Source: Nitrospirillum iridis
GTDB taxonomy: Bacteria > Pseudomonadota > Alphaproteobacteria > Azospirillales > Azospirillaceae
Length of the DNA stretch: 64,000 nt
NCBI RefSeq assembly: GCF_014205765.1
Contig: NZ_JACIIZ010000005.1
Coordinates: 48,837-112,836 of the forward strand
Direction: 5' to 3'
Of this stretch, positions 16,589 through 25,445 are shown piece by piece; positions within the stretch are counted from its first letter, which is position 1, and the number at the start of each line of letters is the position of its first letter. Under the pieces are notes generated by a model that saw only the letters and a list, made by a program, of their open reading frames with translations, searched no databases and was not told the DNA's origin. Both the position numbers and the translations under genes were made by a program.

Positions 16589-17920
16589 ATGGCACAACGT
16601 CCAAAAGCTCCCGCCAGAAAAACCAAACCAACTACGGACGCTGAGAGAAGAATAGACTTTAGGAGGGGCGTCCCAGAACTCCTCTACAGGCAAGCAGGTG
16701 GGCGGTGCTCTGTCCCTCGGTGCAAAAACCCTACAATGGGGCCATTTTACGAACGAGACGGCGCCGTAAACATGGGTGTTGCGTGCCATATATATAGTGC
16801 GGCTGAAGACGGGCCTCGGGGGAGGGGCGGAAAAGATGCTGATTTTATTAGCAGCGAAAAGAACGGAATATGGTGCTGCGAATACCATTCCCCACTGATA
16901 GACAAAGCAAGAGGCTGCGACTATCCAGCAGAGGTTCTTTTTGCTTGGAAAGCCCTTATTGAAGCTCGCGTATTAAAAGAGATGAACGACTTCCCCTCTC
17001 CGCTAGGATGGGTGGATTCCATTGAATTTAGCGAATTCCCAGGATTGAAGCCTCTTCCAAAAATAACACTTTCCCGACGAACACTTATGACGGGACGAAA
17101 CTGCAGCGGCAAGTCATCCCTTATGGAGGCCGCCGCATCTATTTCTCACTCAAGATATATGGACCGCTTCAGCGGAACGCGTATAAAAAATAAAGAAGGT
17201 GACTCGGAGCCGGCCACTTTCCGCGCCAAAGTGACGTACTCAACAGTTGATAGCTTAAGCAAGGAAATTGACCTAGAAATTAGGGGCATTGAACTTTCCA
17301 GACGAAACGGCACGATTCCGTATCTGTTGCCTCCAGGTGACATTGAGATCATCTACTGTTCTGAGTCCGACACGAGAAAGCTCGATCACGAAGACGATAT
17401 TGATTTTTTGATGCGAACTCTGAATGTTGATAAGAGTGCCCTTTTTGCTCTTGCGAAAATTGGGGCCGGGCCGCTCTTTCCTGGTGACATTGCCTTTGTA
17501 CATGCGACGGAATCAGACGACGACACCGAAGAAGAACGCCCAAAATTCAAAACAGACGGCTCTCCATATTTCGAACTAATGTTCAAGAGACGTGGATCAC
17601 AATGGCCTCCGCGCCCGTTTGACAACCTTTCAGGTAGCGAGAGAGGTAGCCTAATACTTGACCTCATTATACTCAAGGCCCGTGAGGTCAGCAAAGAACG
17701 ATTAACTCTCCTTCTTATTGAAAGCTTATCTGTGACTTTTGATCGAGGAAATTTTGAGGCACTGCTGAGGGCGCTTTCATCTGAGGACTTTCAGGTTATC
17801 GTGCTCTTACCACCAGCAAGAGAGAATGATATTCTAGAGATGGGCGCGACAAAGCCTGTACTTCGCAAGCTAGATTATTTGGATTCTTGGCAACTTTCCG
17901 TAATAGGGGCGGAGGACTGA
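16589..17920 (+). CDS. HNH nuclease-ABC ATPase fusion, 443 aa, putative defence protein
   Basis: Start chosen at 16589 because the promoter-like pair lies upstream and CAGGT sits five bases before the ATG. Residues 30-125 form an HNH/zinc-finger nuclease-like unit: C40xxxxC45, CHI with H67, a GPRGRGGKDADF loop, then NGIWC and C97xxH100. From residue 145 an ABC-type ATPase follows: Walker A GRNCSGKSS (169-177), signature LSGSER (347-352) and a Walker-B-like LLLIES in which the usual Asp is Ile while the Glu is kept. Known Septu-type systems use a separate ATPase and HNH protein; here both are on one chain in the nuclease-first order. The gene is AT-rich and stands alone. Anti-phage function is inferred. 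Confidence 0.72.
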   Translation: MAQRPKAPARKTKPTTDAERRIDFRRGVPELLYRQAGGRCSVPRCKNPTMGPFYERDGAVNMGVACHIYSAAEDGPRGRGGKDADFISSEKNGIWCCEYHSPLIDKARGCDYPAEVLFAWKALIEARVLKEMNDFPSPLGWVDSIEFSEFPGLKPLPKITLSRRTLMTGRNCSGKSSLMEAAASISHSRYMDRFSGTRIKNKEGDSEPATFRAKVTYSTVDSLSKEIDLEIRGIELSRRNGTIPYLLPPGDIEIIYCSESDTRKLDHEDDIDFLMRTLNVDKSALFALAKIGAGPLFPGDIAFVHATESDDDTEEERPKFKTDGSPYFELMFKRRGSQWPPRPFDNLSGSERGSLILDLIILKAREVSKERLTLLLIESLSVTFDRGNFEALLRALSSEDFQVIVLLPPARENDILEMGATKPVLRKLDYLDSWQLSVIGAED

Positions 17921-18054
17921 GAACGCCTTCCTTTGGACAATTGCAGCTCAGGCGGAGAGGGCTTGGACAGAAGCTCCCTTCTACCGAACGAAGGCCACCG
18001 CAAGATCGACAGCTATTGCGTGGACTCCGCCGCCTCGCAGCCCTGAGTCGTCGG

Positions 18055-18650
18055 TTGGGGTGCTGGTTCGGGATACGGGGGATACGGTGTCACTGGATGT
18101 CAGGGCGCAGGATCTGCTGGCCGACACCGTCATCGTCAGCGACTACGCTGGACAGTTCCACGTCGGGCGCCATGCCTTGTGCTGGGTCCATGCCGAGCGC
18201 CTGGTCCACAAGCTCGACACCTTCACCGATCATCATCGCGCCGCCCAGCAGCGCATCCGCAGCCTGATCTGGTGGTTCTACGCCGACCTCAAGGCCTATC
18301 GCCACGATCCGACGCCGGCGCGAAAGGCCGCCTTGCGTGCCCGCTTCGACCGCATCTTCAAACGCAAGACCGGCTTCGCCACCCTCGACAGGCTGCTCGC
18401 CCGCCTCCACGCCAACAAGCCGGAATTGCTGATGGTCCTCGACCAGCCCGATATCCCGCTTCACACCAACGGCTCGGAAAACGACATCCGCTGCCAGGTC
18501 ACCAAGCGCAAGATCAGCGGCGGCACCCGCAGCGACACAGGCCGCCAATGCCGCGACGCCTTCCTCGGCCTGGCCAAGACATGCGCAAAACTCGGGCTCT
18601 CCTTCTGAGACTATCTCGGCAACAACCAGATGCACCGGCACAAAGGACGC
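18055..18650 (+). pseudogene. IS66-family transposase (TnpC) C-terminal remnant
   Basis: The deduced protein contains the IS66 blocks AGQFHVGRHALCWVHAERL, LIWWFYADLKAY and TNGSENDIR...KRKISGGT. The N-terminal half is missing. A TGA at 18606-18608 replaces the Trp codon in the usual SFWDYLG ending; the sequence continues DYLGNNQ after it. It is therefore both truncated and nonsense-mutated. Confidence 0.85.
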
Positions 18651-18860
18651 CGCCTCAGGGGAGAGTTCGCCGCTCCGGATCTGCCGGCGCCATCGGTAGA
18701 TCAGGCTGCTGCACACCCCATGGCGCCGTGCCACCGCCGCCACGGCCCCGCGACCACCACGCGCCTCGCCCACCAGGCGAATCTTCTCCTCCGCCGAATA
18801 GGCGCGCCGCCCACCGGCCCCGGTGATGACCTCGATACGTTGGACTGCCACGGTGCAAAC
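18615..18860 (-). pseudogene. IS66-family TnpA-like helix-turn-helix remnant
   Basis: On the minus strand, VQRIEVITGAGGRRAYSAEEKIR and VARRHGVCSSLIYRWRRQI correspond to the DNA-binding first protein of IS66 elements. It faces the TnpC remnant instead of following it, so the two pieces were rearranged or come from different copies. Confidence 0.7.
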
Positions 18861-18969
18861 CACAACTGCTTGCCATGATGCCAAGCCGGCCACACACCCA
18901 CGCGCCGCCGACACATAGCTTTCAGCACAACAGCCCCCGATCCAACAAGGCAGCCCACAGACGACGCTT

Positions 18970-19330
18970 ACGGTAAGTCCAGTCTGCTGGCCGATCCGAG
19001 CCTCGCCCTGCCACCACACTTCTACCGGCGTTCCCGGCGGGAACTGGCTCCCGATGCCCGCCAGGCGGGTTGGGAAGTTTTTTCGGCAATGTCTTCGGAC
19101 TTCTGACCGCGATGGCGCGGGCAGCCGAGAGCTTAAGATAGCCCAGTGCACGCAGTTCGCGGCCAAGGGTGAAGCACCTCATCGAGACGCCGAATTCGTC
19201 CCCCGGCAACTGGACCAGATCGAAAGACCGCCAGCGCACGACGCCGTGCACGGTTGGGATCGGCCCAACCTCGCCGGCTGCGGCCTGGCGCGCGCGGTGA
19301 ATATCGTTCCGCAGCGATGCCTTGCTGGAC
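18970..19330 (-). pseudogene. IS630-family transposase remnant
   Basis: Minus-strand fragments in two frames: VHGVVRWRSFDLVQ, FGVSMRCFTLGRELRALGY and then NFPTRLAGIG, PPGTPVEVWWQGEARIGQ. These match the winged-helix part and the first catalytic Asp/Glu region (WWQGEARIG, usually WWQDEARIG) of IS630 transposases. A frameshift near 19,110 and loss of the C-terminal half make it inactive. Confidence 0.75.
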
Positions 19331-19580
19331 GCCTTGCACGCCGCCAGGCGTCCGGGCCATTCGCATAACGATCCACGCGCCCGCCTTCGGTCTGGTGGCG
19401 TTCACCGCGAGGACTGTGTAGCACGCGCCTTGGCCATCTTGTTACTCCCAACTCGGTGGCTGTCGGACGTGCCGATGGCGGGAGCGCTGCCGGCGGCCCA
19501 GGGGGGAATGGCCTGTCTCGTCCCCGCACTTGTGGATAGGGGGACAGCCAGACTGTTCCGGTTTCCCAGAAGGCTATCAA

Positions 19581-20282
19581 ATGGCGAACAACGGCCACAC
19601 AACGCTTCCGGCTGGCACCGACAGCGACCTATTCCAGGTTGCGAAAACTGCAGCGGCCGAGGGTCGTCCCGAGGACATGTTGCAGGCACTGAGCGCCAGT
19701 ATGTTTTTGGATGGCCTTGTGCGGATGCATCGGAAACGGTGGGGCCAGAAACTGCCGGCCTCGGAGATTGAAGACTGCATCGCCTCGAGCGTGGACGCAG
19801 CATATGACGGCATCCGGGCAGGAAAGCCCGTGCACGACCTTGGGGCCTGGCTTTGGAAGGTAGCGGATAAGGTCGCGCAAGACCGCTGGACCAATGACTA
19901 CCGGCACCGGCGGGGCGAGGCCAACGATCTGGCTGAAACTCCCGACCAAATCCTTGATGACGGGGAAAGGGCTGAGGCTGAAGCCTTAGCGGACCACAGG
20001 AAGTCGGAAGCTGTACGCTTTGCGCGCCGACTCCTGCCCCGCCTCGGCCAAGGACAGATCGCCGACGTTATGGCTCTGCTCATCGACGCCGTCGAGCAAG
20101 GCTTGCCCGACCTGCCCGCCAACTTGGTCGCTGACACGCTTAGCATCAGCGCTGGATCCGCACGCAAGCTCATGTCTAGGGGACTGGCGCGGCTGCAGCG
20201 TGAGGCAGCCAAGGAAGGCATCGAATTCCCAGACACCTTCGACGACAACACCGATAACAATCAACCCGAGGACGACCAATGA
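19581..20282 (+). CDS. Sigma70/ECF-like protein, 233 aa
   Basis: The ATG at 19581 removes an unlikely 17-residue leader. Residues of about 55-110 resemble a sigma region 2 (SEIEDCIASSVDAAYDGI, then GAWLWKVADKVAQDRW). A C-terminal helix-turn-helix (ADTLSISAGSARKLMSRGLARLQ) resembles region 4. The polar Asn/Asp-rich tail is unusual. It is the first gene of a three-gene operon and overlaps the next one by four bases (ATGA). Rather than acting as a general sigma factor, it may recruit RNA polymerase to, or sense DNA for, this gene set; that is inference. Could also be a sigma-derived DNA-binding protein. Confidence 0.6.
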   Translation: MANNGHTTLPAGTDSDLFQVAKTAAAEGRPEDMLQALSASMFLDGLVRMHRKRWGQKLPASEIEDCIASSVDAAYDGIRAGKPVHDLGAWLWKVADKVAQDRWTNDYRHRRGEANDLAETPDQILDDGERAEAEALADHRKSEAVRFARRLLPRLGQGQIADVMALLIDAVEQGLPDLPANLVADTLSISAGSARKLMSRGLARLQREAAKEGIEFPDTFDDNTDNNQPEDDQ

Positions 20283-21808
20283 CCACGCCTCAGAACGATT
20301 TTTCAACTGAGTTCCGCCAATTGATCGCGGACGCTCGGGCCCTTTCGTCCGACATCGGCGGAGTGGTGGAAGAGATCCTGCGATCCGGCTTGAACGAGCC
20401 GCTGTCAGACGAAGAGGCGCGCTCGCTACTGACCAGGGTTGCGCAGGTTATGCGGTCCAATGCTCAAGTCCGAGGTGACACCTCCACGATGGCGGCGCTC
20501 GACACCGGGATAGCCGAATTAGTTGATCGGGTCATGTCCGTTCACGATTTGCTCGGCAGCCGTTTCTTATCCACCACCATCACCAACCAGATACGGCCTA
20601 TCGAACACGACGGTATCAAACCGCGTCCGGTTTTGCCCACGCCGGTTTTCCATGAGCGGCCTGTGCAGGTGGTAGAAGGGTTCGTCCGCACGCGAGATAT
20701 CCAGCTCTGGGATGAAAACCAGCGCCTGGATATCCATCTCAACCAGTTTCAACAGGCCCATGGCCGGAAGCCTGATGCTGATGAGTTGCTGGAGATTATG
20801 ACGGGCGAGATGACCCTTCCGGGTCTCACCAAGGATGATCAGTTCGAAATCAAAAACTTGGCGCGAAGCATTGCGGTCAATGGAGTTCGTAAGCCGCCGA
20901 TCATCGACATCGACGGCAAACTGCTTGACGGTAACCGCCGAACGGCGGCCTGCTACTTCATCCTCAACAGCCCTGATTTCGATGCTGATTCCAAGCGGCG
21001 AGTCGAATGGATGCTCGTTTGGCAGCTTACAGAGCATGCAACCGAGGCCGACCGGAATGCAGTGATAGTGTCCCTGAACTTCGAGCCAGACTTCAAGCAA
21101 GACTGGCCAGAATACGTGAAGGCACGGACCGTCTATGAACGTTGGCAGGGGTTGGTAGCGCTTGAACCACGCGGCAACCCCACGCTCTCCCGGCAGCGGG
21201 CGCTCAAGCGCGACATTGCGCGCACCTTCGCGATTTCGGCGGATGACGTCAGCCGCTATATTAGCATGGTCGAATTAACGGAAGATTTCGAGGATTACCA
21301 TGTCACCGAACGCAATCAAGATCAGTACGCAGTCAAGCATCGCAGCGAGCGATATTTCCAATACTTCGACGAACTAGGAAAGGGAAAAGGCGCTGGTGGC
21401 GTCTATTGGTCTCTCAACCAGGACGATAGCTTTAAGCACTTAGTCTACGACTTACTCTACGATGGAAAATTCCAAAATTGGAATAAAATTCGCGACCTCA
21501 AATACGTCTATTCGAATGAAGACGCAATGGCCTACTTGCGGCGGGCTCGTGACGAAAATGACCCAGAAGCCGGACAAGAGCTTGTCAACGACGCGTGCGG
21601 CTTCGCGCGGGCGTCCCGTGCTGAGACCCGTCAGGTCGGAGCGAACACGCGCGTCCATGTCTTCGTCGAGTGGTTCAAAGACCTTCCCGTGAAGACGTTC
21701 AAGCCTGGTGAGCCCGGGTCTATCAGCCAGGAGAATCTCCAGGGGCTGCGGACGGTTTTGGACATAGTGGAGAAGCACTTGCCAACCGCTGGCCGTGAGG
21801 AGAACTGA
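20279..21808 (+). CDS. ParB/Srx-fold protein, 509 aa
   Basis: Translation is coupled to the sigma-like gene through ATGA. Residues of about 130-230 carry a ParB/sulfiredoxin-type fold: IARSIAVNG-like segment (KNLARSIAVNG), KPPIID and the phosphate-binding LLDGNRRTAA (about 215-224). In chromosomal ParB this site binds CTP; in related conflict-system proteins it acts as nuclease or ATPase. The long N-terminal helical region and C-terminal 250 residues show no known domain. There is no ParA partner, so partitioning is unlikely. In this operon it is more likely a DNA sliding or processing component. Confidence 0.7.
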   Translation: MTTPQNDFSTEFRQLIADARALSSDIGGVVEEILRSGLNEPLSDEEARSLLTRVAQVMRSNAQVRGDTSTMAALDTGIAELVDRVMSVHDLLGSRFLSTTITNQIRPIEHDGIKPRPVLPTPVFHERPVQVVEGFVRTRDIQLWDENQRLDIHLNQFQQAHGRKPDADELLEIMTGEMTLPGLTKDDQFEIKNLARSIAVNGVRKPPIIDIDGKLLDGNRRTAACYFILNSPDFDADSKRRVEWMLVWQLTEHATEADRNAVIVSLNFEPDFKQDWPEYVKARTVYERWQGLVALEPRGNPTLSRQRALKRDIARTFAISADDVSRYISMVELTEDFEDYHVTERNQDQYAVKHRSERYFQYFDELGKGKGAGGVYWSLNQDDSFKHLVYDLLYDGKFQNWNKIRDLKYVYSNEDAMAYLRRARDENDPEAGQELVNDACGFARASRAETRQVGANTRVHVFVEWFKDLPVKTFKPGEPGSISQENLQGLRTVLDIVEKHLPTAGREEN

Positions 21809-21809
21809 C

Positions 21810-23585
21810 GTGGATCGCACTACGATGACCTACGTGACGGCCGATGTGCGGTTATCCGAAACGCTGGATGCCCTCTATGTAGTCCCTCAGGATCCTGCAG
21901 ATGCTCTGACTATCCTGCGGCGACTTTCCGCCTCCATGCCGACGGCGGGACTCCGACGTGGTGCGGGGGGGATCCGTGTCGGGCGTGAAAACGCCACATA
22001 CCTGAAAATAGGCACCCCCGGCCTTAACTTGGTATGGGCCTCCGAAGCCCGACAGTTTGTCGCCAACCGGGAACGTGTGGCGGCCGCCTACCCTGCAGTG
22101 CGGGCCTCCATCGAAGGAATAAAAGCTGGCGGCCCCGACGCAGCCCGCTTGTTCATCAAGGACAGCGACGGGTTGAATGTCCTCGACAGGCACCAAGTCA
22201 CCAACGTGGCTGCCATGACCGTACCGGAGGGATTTGGGTTGTGCGTCTTCGACGAACAGGGCGCCGGCAAGACGGTCACCATGATTTATGCGTTCGATTT
22301 GATGGTTGCCCGGGACGAAGTCGACTTGCTCGTTATCGTAGCGCCTAAGAGCATGGTGGCCGAGTGGCCGAAGGACTTCGCGACGTTCCGCGGGGACTTA
22401 TACCGGGTGGCTATCTTGACCGGAACCAGTGTGCAAAAGCGATCGACCCTGCGTTCAGGTGCCGATGTCCTTGTCATGAACTTCGAAACGGCCGTAGCGT
22501 TGGAGGCGGAGTTGAAGTCCTTGCTACGAAACAAAGACGGGCGCGCGGTTCTGGCGATCGACGAATCGTTTTTCATCAAATCGTTGGATGCCAAACGAAC
22601 TCGGGCGCTTCGGCGTCTCCGCGAGTGGTGCGGGCGGGCCTATGTGCTTTGTGGCACGCCAGCACCCAATGCACCGCAGGATCTGGTCCAGCAATTCAGC
22701 CTTGTAGATTTTGGGTTGGCGTTCGAGGGGCTGGAACTGCCCAAGGACCGAGAGACGGCTATGCCGTTGGTACAAGAGGTGGTCGACACTCGTGGCCTCT
22801 ACATTCGGCACCTCAAAACCGACGTCCTGCCCGACTTACCACAAAAGCAGTTCCAACGGATTTACGTGCCGATGGAACCGCGTCAACGACGCCTCTATGA
22901 AGGCGCTCTAAATAGGTTGGTGGATGACGCTGAAGCCGCGTCTGACCGAGACTTCCAGAAGACCTATGCCAACTTCCTCGCTCGGCGAGCCGCCCTGCTA
23001 CAGGTTTGTTCCAACCCACAGGGCATCGACCCCTCGTATAAAGAGACCCCGTCAAAGCTCGCCACGATGGACAACATTCTCCACGAACTGGTCGAGCAAC
23101 GGGGAGAGAAGGTGGTGGTCTGGTCGTTCTACACCGCTTCAGTGACGGCGCTGGTCGAGCGCTACGCACGGTATGGAACGCTACGTTATGACGGTCAAGT
23201 TAGCAACATCACCGAACGGCGGGAAGCAGTGAGGCGCTTCCAGCAGGATGCAGACGCCAAAATCCTTGTCGCCAACCCCGCAGCCGCGGGTGCAGGACTC
23301 ACGCTGCATAGTGCCCGGATTGCAATTTATGAATCCCTTTCGAACCAGGCAGCGCACTACCTGCAAAGTCTCGACAGAATCCACCGGCGCGGCCAGACTA
23401 GGGATGTTGAATACTTGGTGCTGCTTTGTGACGGAACGATCGAGGTTCAGGAGTATGATCGGCTTATCCGCAAGGAGCGCGCCGCCCAAGATCTCCTGGG
23501 AGACCAGGTGAGCGCCCCAGTGACACGAGAATCCTTCTTAGCGGATGCTCGCGCCGCTGTGGAATTCCTGAGCCGATCCCAATAA
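21810..23585 (+). CDS. SNF2-family DNA translocase/helicase, 591 aa
   Basis: The GTG at 21810 follows the ParB-like stop by one base and has GAGGAGA upstream. Superfamily 2 motifs are clear: motif I DEQGAGKT (148-155, Gln and Ala replacing the usual Met and Leu of DEMGLGKT), Ia VIVAPKSMVAEW, motif II DESF in place of DEAH (251-254), and III LCGTPAPN. The C-terminal lobe has VVVWSFYTASV, AAAGAGLTLHSA and SLDRIHRRGQ (motif VI). SNF2 proteins move along double-stranded DNA using ATP. The N-terminal 130 residues are specific to this protein. The set sigma-like, ParB-like, SNF2 suggests a DNA-surveillance or restriction complex guarded by the adjacent methyltransferase. Confidence 0.82.
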   Translation: MDRTTMTYVTADVRLSETLDALYVVPQDPADALTILRRLSASMPTAGLRRGAGGIRVGRENATYLKIGTPGLNLVWASEARQFVANRERVAAAYPAVRASIEGIKAGGPDAARLFIKDSDGLNVLDRHQVTNVAAMTVPEGFGLCVFDEQGAGKTVTMIYAFDLMVARDEVDLLVIVAPKSMVAEWPKDFATFRGDLYRVAILTGTSVQKRSTLRSGADVLVMNFETAVALEAELKSLLRNKDGRAVLAIDESFFIKSLDAKRTRALRRLREWCGRAYVLCGTPAPNAPQDLVQQFSLVDFGLAFEGLELPKDRETAMPLVQEVVDTRGLYIRHLKTDVLPDLPQKQFQRIYVPMEPRQRRLYEGALNRLVDDAEAASDRDFQKTYANFLARRAALLQVCSNPQGIDPSYKETPSKLATMDNILHELVEQRGEKVVVWSFYTASVTALVERYARYGTLRYDGQVSNITERREAVRRFQQDADAKILVANPAAAGAGLTLHSARIAIYESLSNQAAHYLQSLDRIHRRGQTRDVEYLVLLCDGTIEVQEYDRLIRKERAAQDLLGDQVSAPVTRESFLADARAAVEFLSRSQ

Positions 23586-23600
23586 ACAACCAAACATCAC

Positions 23601-25013
23601 TTATTCCGCTGCGAGCATGAGTTCGTCTTTTACATCAATAATTTCATCTGCCGCCGGGTGTAATCTCTTTCGACCACCAACCGAGATCAGGTGCTTTAAC
23701 TCATTGAGCCGTTCAGGCGGCACATATTCAAAGGCATCAGCGCGCATCCGTGAGCCCTCCTGATGCCAATCCGAGATCGTACTCCCTTTGGTGTCGTTCC
23801 TCATGTGGGGAGGATTAACGATCGTCCGAGGGCGCCGCAGCATCTTCGCCAAGAGGTCGAGATTCCAACACTCGACGCGTCCATAGCTGCGTCCGGTTCC
23901 TTCTTGCGCCTGCGCTGCTATAAGGGCTTGGCCTATTGCTTTGCCGAGGCCCACTGGCACCGCATTGCCGACCTGCTCGTACTTTTGCCTAACCGACCCG
24001 GCAAAGGTCCAATCTTCCGGGAATTGCTGGATCCGAGCATATTCGCGGATGGAAAGCGGGCGCAACTCGGTGGGGTGGCAGAGGCTTGTGGCTTTGCTAT
24101 CTGGCCTCGTCGTGAGCGCTGGACTTGGTCGGTCGAAGCTCAGGCGGCGAAAGAAACCAGACCGTCCTCCCCACGAAACAAATGCCCGGCCTAGCGCTTC
24201 CGACTGCAACTCTTCGGGCAAGGCTCGCCAGTTCCCACCTTCGGGAACCATGGCGAGGTATTTAGCCTTGCTTGGGCAAAGCTTCGTGAATTCGGGAGCA
24301 GGGTCTTCCAGCCCCTCAAGCGCGGATCGAAGTATTTGCCACTTGGGAAGTCCATTGTCGCCATTCCGATCGTGGGTCGCAGCCGGCATAGCGATCCGTT
24401 CGTGATACCGCGTCCCCAAGAACACTAGACGCTCTCTGGCCTGCGGGACGCCAAAGTCCGCCGCATTCAGGATGTCGAAGATGGTGTAATATCCAAGCTC
24501 GCGCAAAGTGGAGGCGACAGTTTTCAAGGCCGAACCCAACTCCTCGTCGGGCTCCAGTGTGGGATAGCCAGGACCTCGTTCTTTCAGGGATCGATGCTTC
24601 ACCGCAGCCGAAAGTAAGCCGCGAACATTTTCCATGACAAAGAAATGCGGCTGGGCTTCCCGCACGACCCGAGCGAAATGCTGAAAGAGCGTGCCGCGTG
24701 GGTCGCTGAGAGAACTGCGCGCGCCTGCAGTGCTGAAAGCCTGACAGGAGGGACCGCCAGCCACTGCGAAGGCCTCTCCCGGTTTGAGCCCTGCCGCTTC
24801 TAAAATTTCTGTCGTGGTGACGTCTTCGATTTTTCGGTCGATGACCGGCAGGCCGGGCCGGTTGGCGCGGATGGTGGCAACGGCCACGGGGTTGCATTCA
24901 ACAGCTACCGCAACGTGCAGGCCTGCGGCTTCAAGGCCGAGATCAAGGCCCATTGCTCCTGAAAAAAGAGAAATTACGGGCAGGTCGGGGCGACTATCGC
25001 TTCGGCCTATCAT
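23601..25013 (-). CDS. DNA cytosine-5 methyltransferase (Dcm type), 470 aa
   Basis: Motif I ISLFSGAMGLDLGLE, catalytic motif IV GGPSCQAFS with Cys90 (PSCQ instead of the common PPCQ), motif VI ENVRG (128-132), motif VIII QARERLVFLG and a C-terminal motif X (QVGNAVPVGLGKAIG) are all visible. The enzyme transfers a methyl group from SAM to C5 of cytosine. A 70-residue C-terminal extension follows motif X. It overlaps the upstream RHH gene by 20 bases, and its 3' end faces the SNF2 gene 15 bases away. It probably marks self DNA for the opposite operon. Target sequence cannot be predicted. Confidence 0.9.
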   Translation of the reverse strand: MIGRSDSRPDLPVISLFSGAMGLDLGLEAAGLHVAVAVECNPVAVATIRANRPGLPVIDRKIEDVTTTEILEAAGLKPGEAFAVAGGPSCQAFSTAGARSSLSDPRGTLFQHFARVVREAQPHFFVMENVRGLLSAAVKHRSLKERGPGYPTLEPDEELGSALKTVASTLRELGYYTIFDILNAADFGVPQARERLVFLGTRYHERIAMPAATHDRNGDNGLPKWQILRSALEGLEDPAPEFTKLCPSKAKYLAMVPEGGNWRALPEELQSEALGRAFVSWGGRSGFFRRLSFDRPSPALTTRPDSKATSLCHPTELRPLSIREYARIQQFPEDWTFAGSVRQKYEQVGNAVPVGLGKAIGQALIAAQAQEGTGRSYGRVECWNLDLLAKMLRRPRTIVNPPHMRNDTKGSTISDWHQEGSRMRADAFEYVPPERLNELKHLISVGGRKRLHPAADEIIDVKDELMLAAE

Positions 25014-25188
25014 CTGTCTCTAACCCCAATACAAGCTGGCCAGTACTGGCCTGATCAAGCAACCGCGTGAGGGCGAGTTCGACGACATAACGCTTTGGAA
25101 GCCGCGGTTGACGGCGGACAGTGACGTCCAAAAGCCGCTCATAAAGCCGCCGATCAATCACCACCGTAAAGCGCATTTCGTCGGCCAT
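24994..25188 (-). CDS. Ribbon-helix-helix-like regulator, 64 aa
   Basis: Begins MADEMRFTVVIDRRLYERL, the short beta strand then helix layout of RHH (CopG/Arc) proteins, followed by a second helix (PKRYVVELALTRLLDQA). An upstream in-frame ATG at 25206 would add six residues. Overlaps the methyltransferase start, so it heads that operon. RHH proteins dimerise to insert a beta ribbon into the major groove; autoregulation through the ATCC-GGAT repeat just upstream is plausible. A methyltransferase controller or antitoxin-like role is inferred. Confidence 0.6.
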   Translation of the reverse strand: MADEMRFTVVIDRRLYERLLDVTVRRQPRLPKRYVVELALTRLLDQASTGQLVLGLETDDRPKR

Positions 25189-25210
25189 GCAGGCGCCTCG
25201 AATCATAAAT

Positions 25211-25223
25211 ATCCGTTATGGAT
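25211..25223. promoter_or_regulatory. Inverted repeat, candidate RHH operator
   Basis: ATCC-GTTAT-GGAT lies 22 bases upstream of the RHH start and next to a TAGAAT -10-like sequence on the minus strand (TTTACT at 16-base spacing). Position between promoter and start suits a repressor site. Confidence 0.4.
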
Positions 25224-25445
25224 TCTAGCTTTTTGTAGATCAAAGTAAACATCAAATTGCATAGAAGCACACCAAAATATGATATTCTGCACATCGTGTC
25301 TGAGCCCCACCCCTGGAGGCGGCCATAGACCCACCGCCTACCGTCCACCCGCGACCGCCGCGATCCGGGGCGGTCGCGGTGAACTAGGCCTCATCGAAGG
25401 GGGCGAAGCGCAGGGGCACCATCAAGCCGGCTGCCAGAGCCACCA

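Noticed and set aside
18090..19166. Single 358-codon minus-strand gene
   Set aside because: It is a chance fusion of an IS630 fragment, an IS66 HTH fragment and the antisense of IS66 TnpC.
20279..21808. Plasmid partition ParB
   Set aside because: No ParA gene or parS-like palindromes; operon partners are sigma-like and SNF2 proteins.
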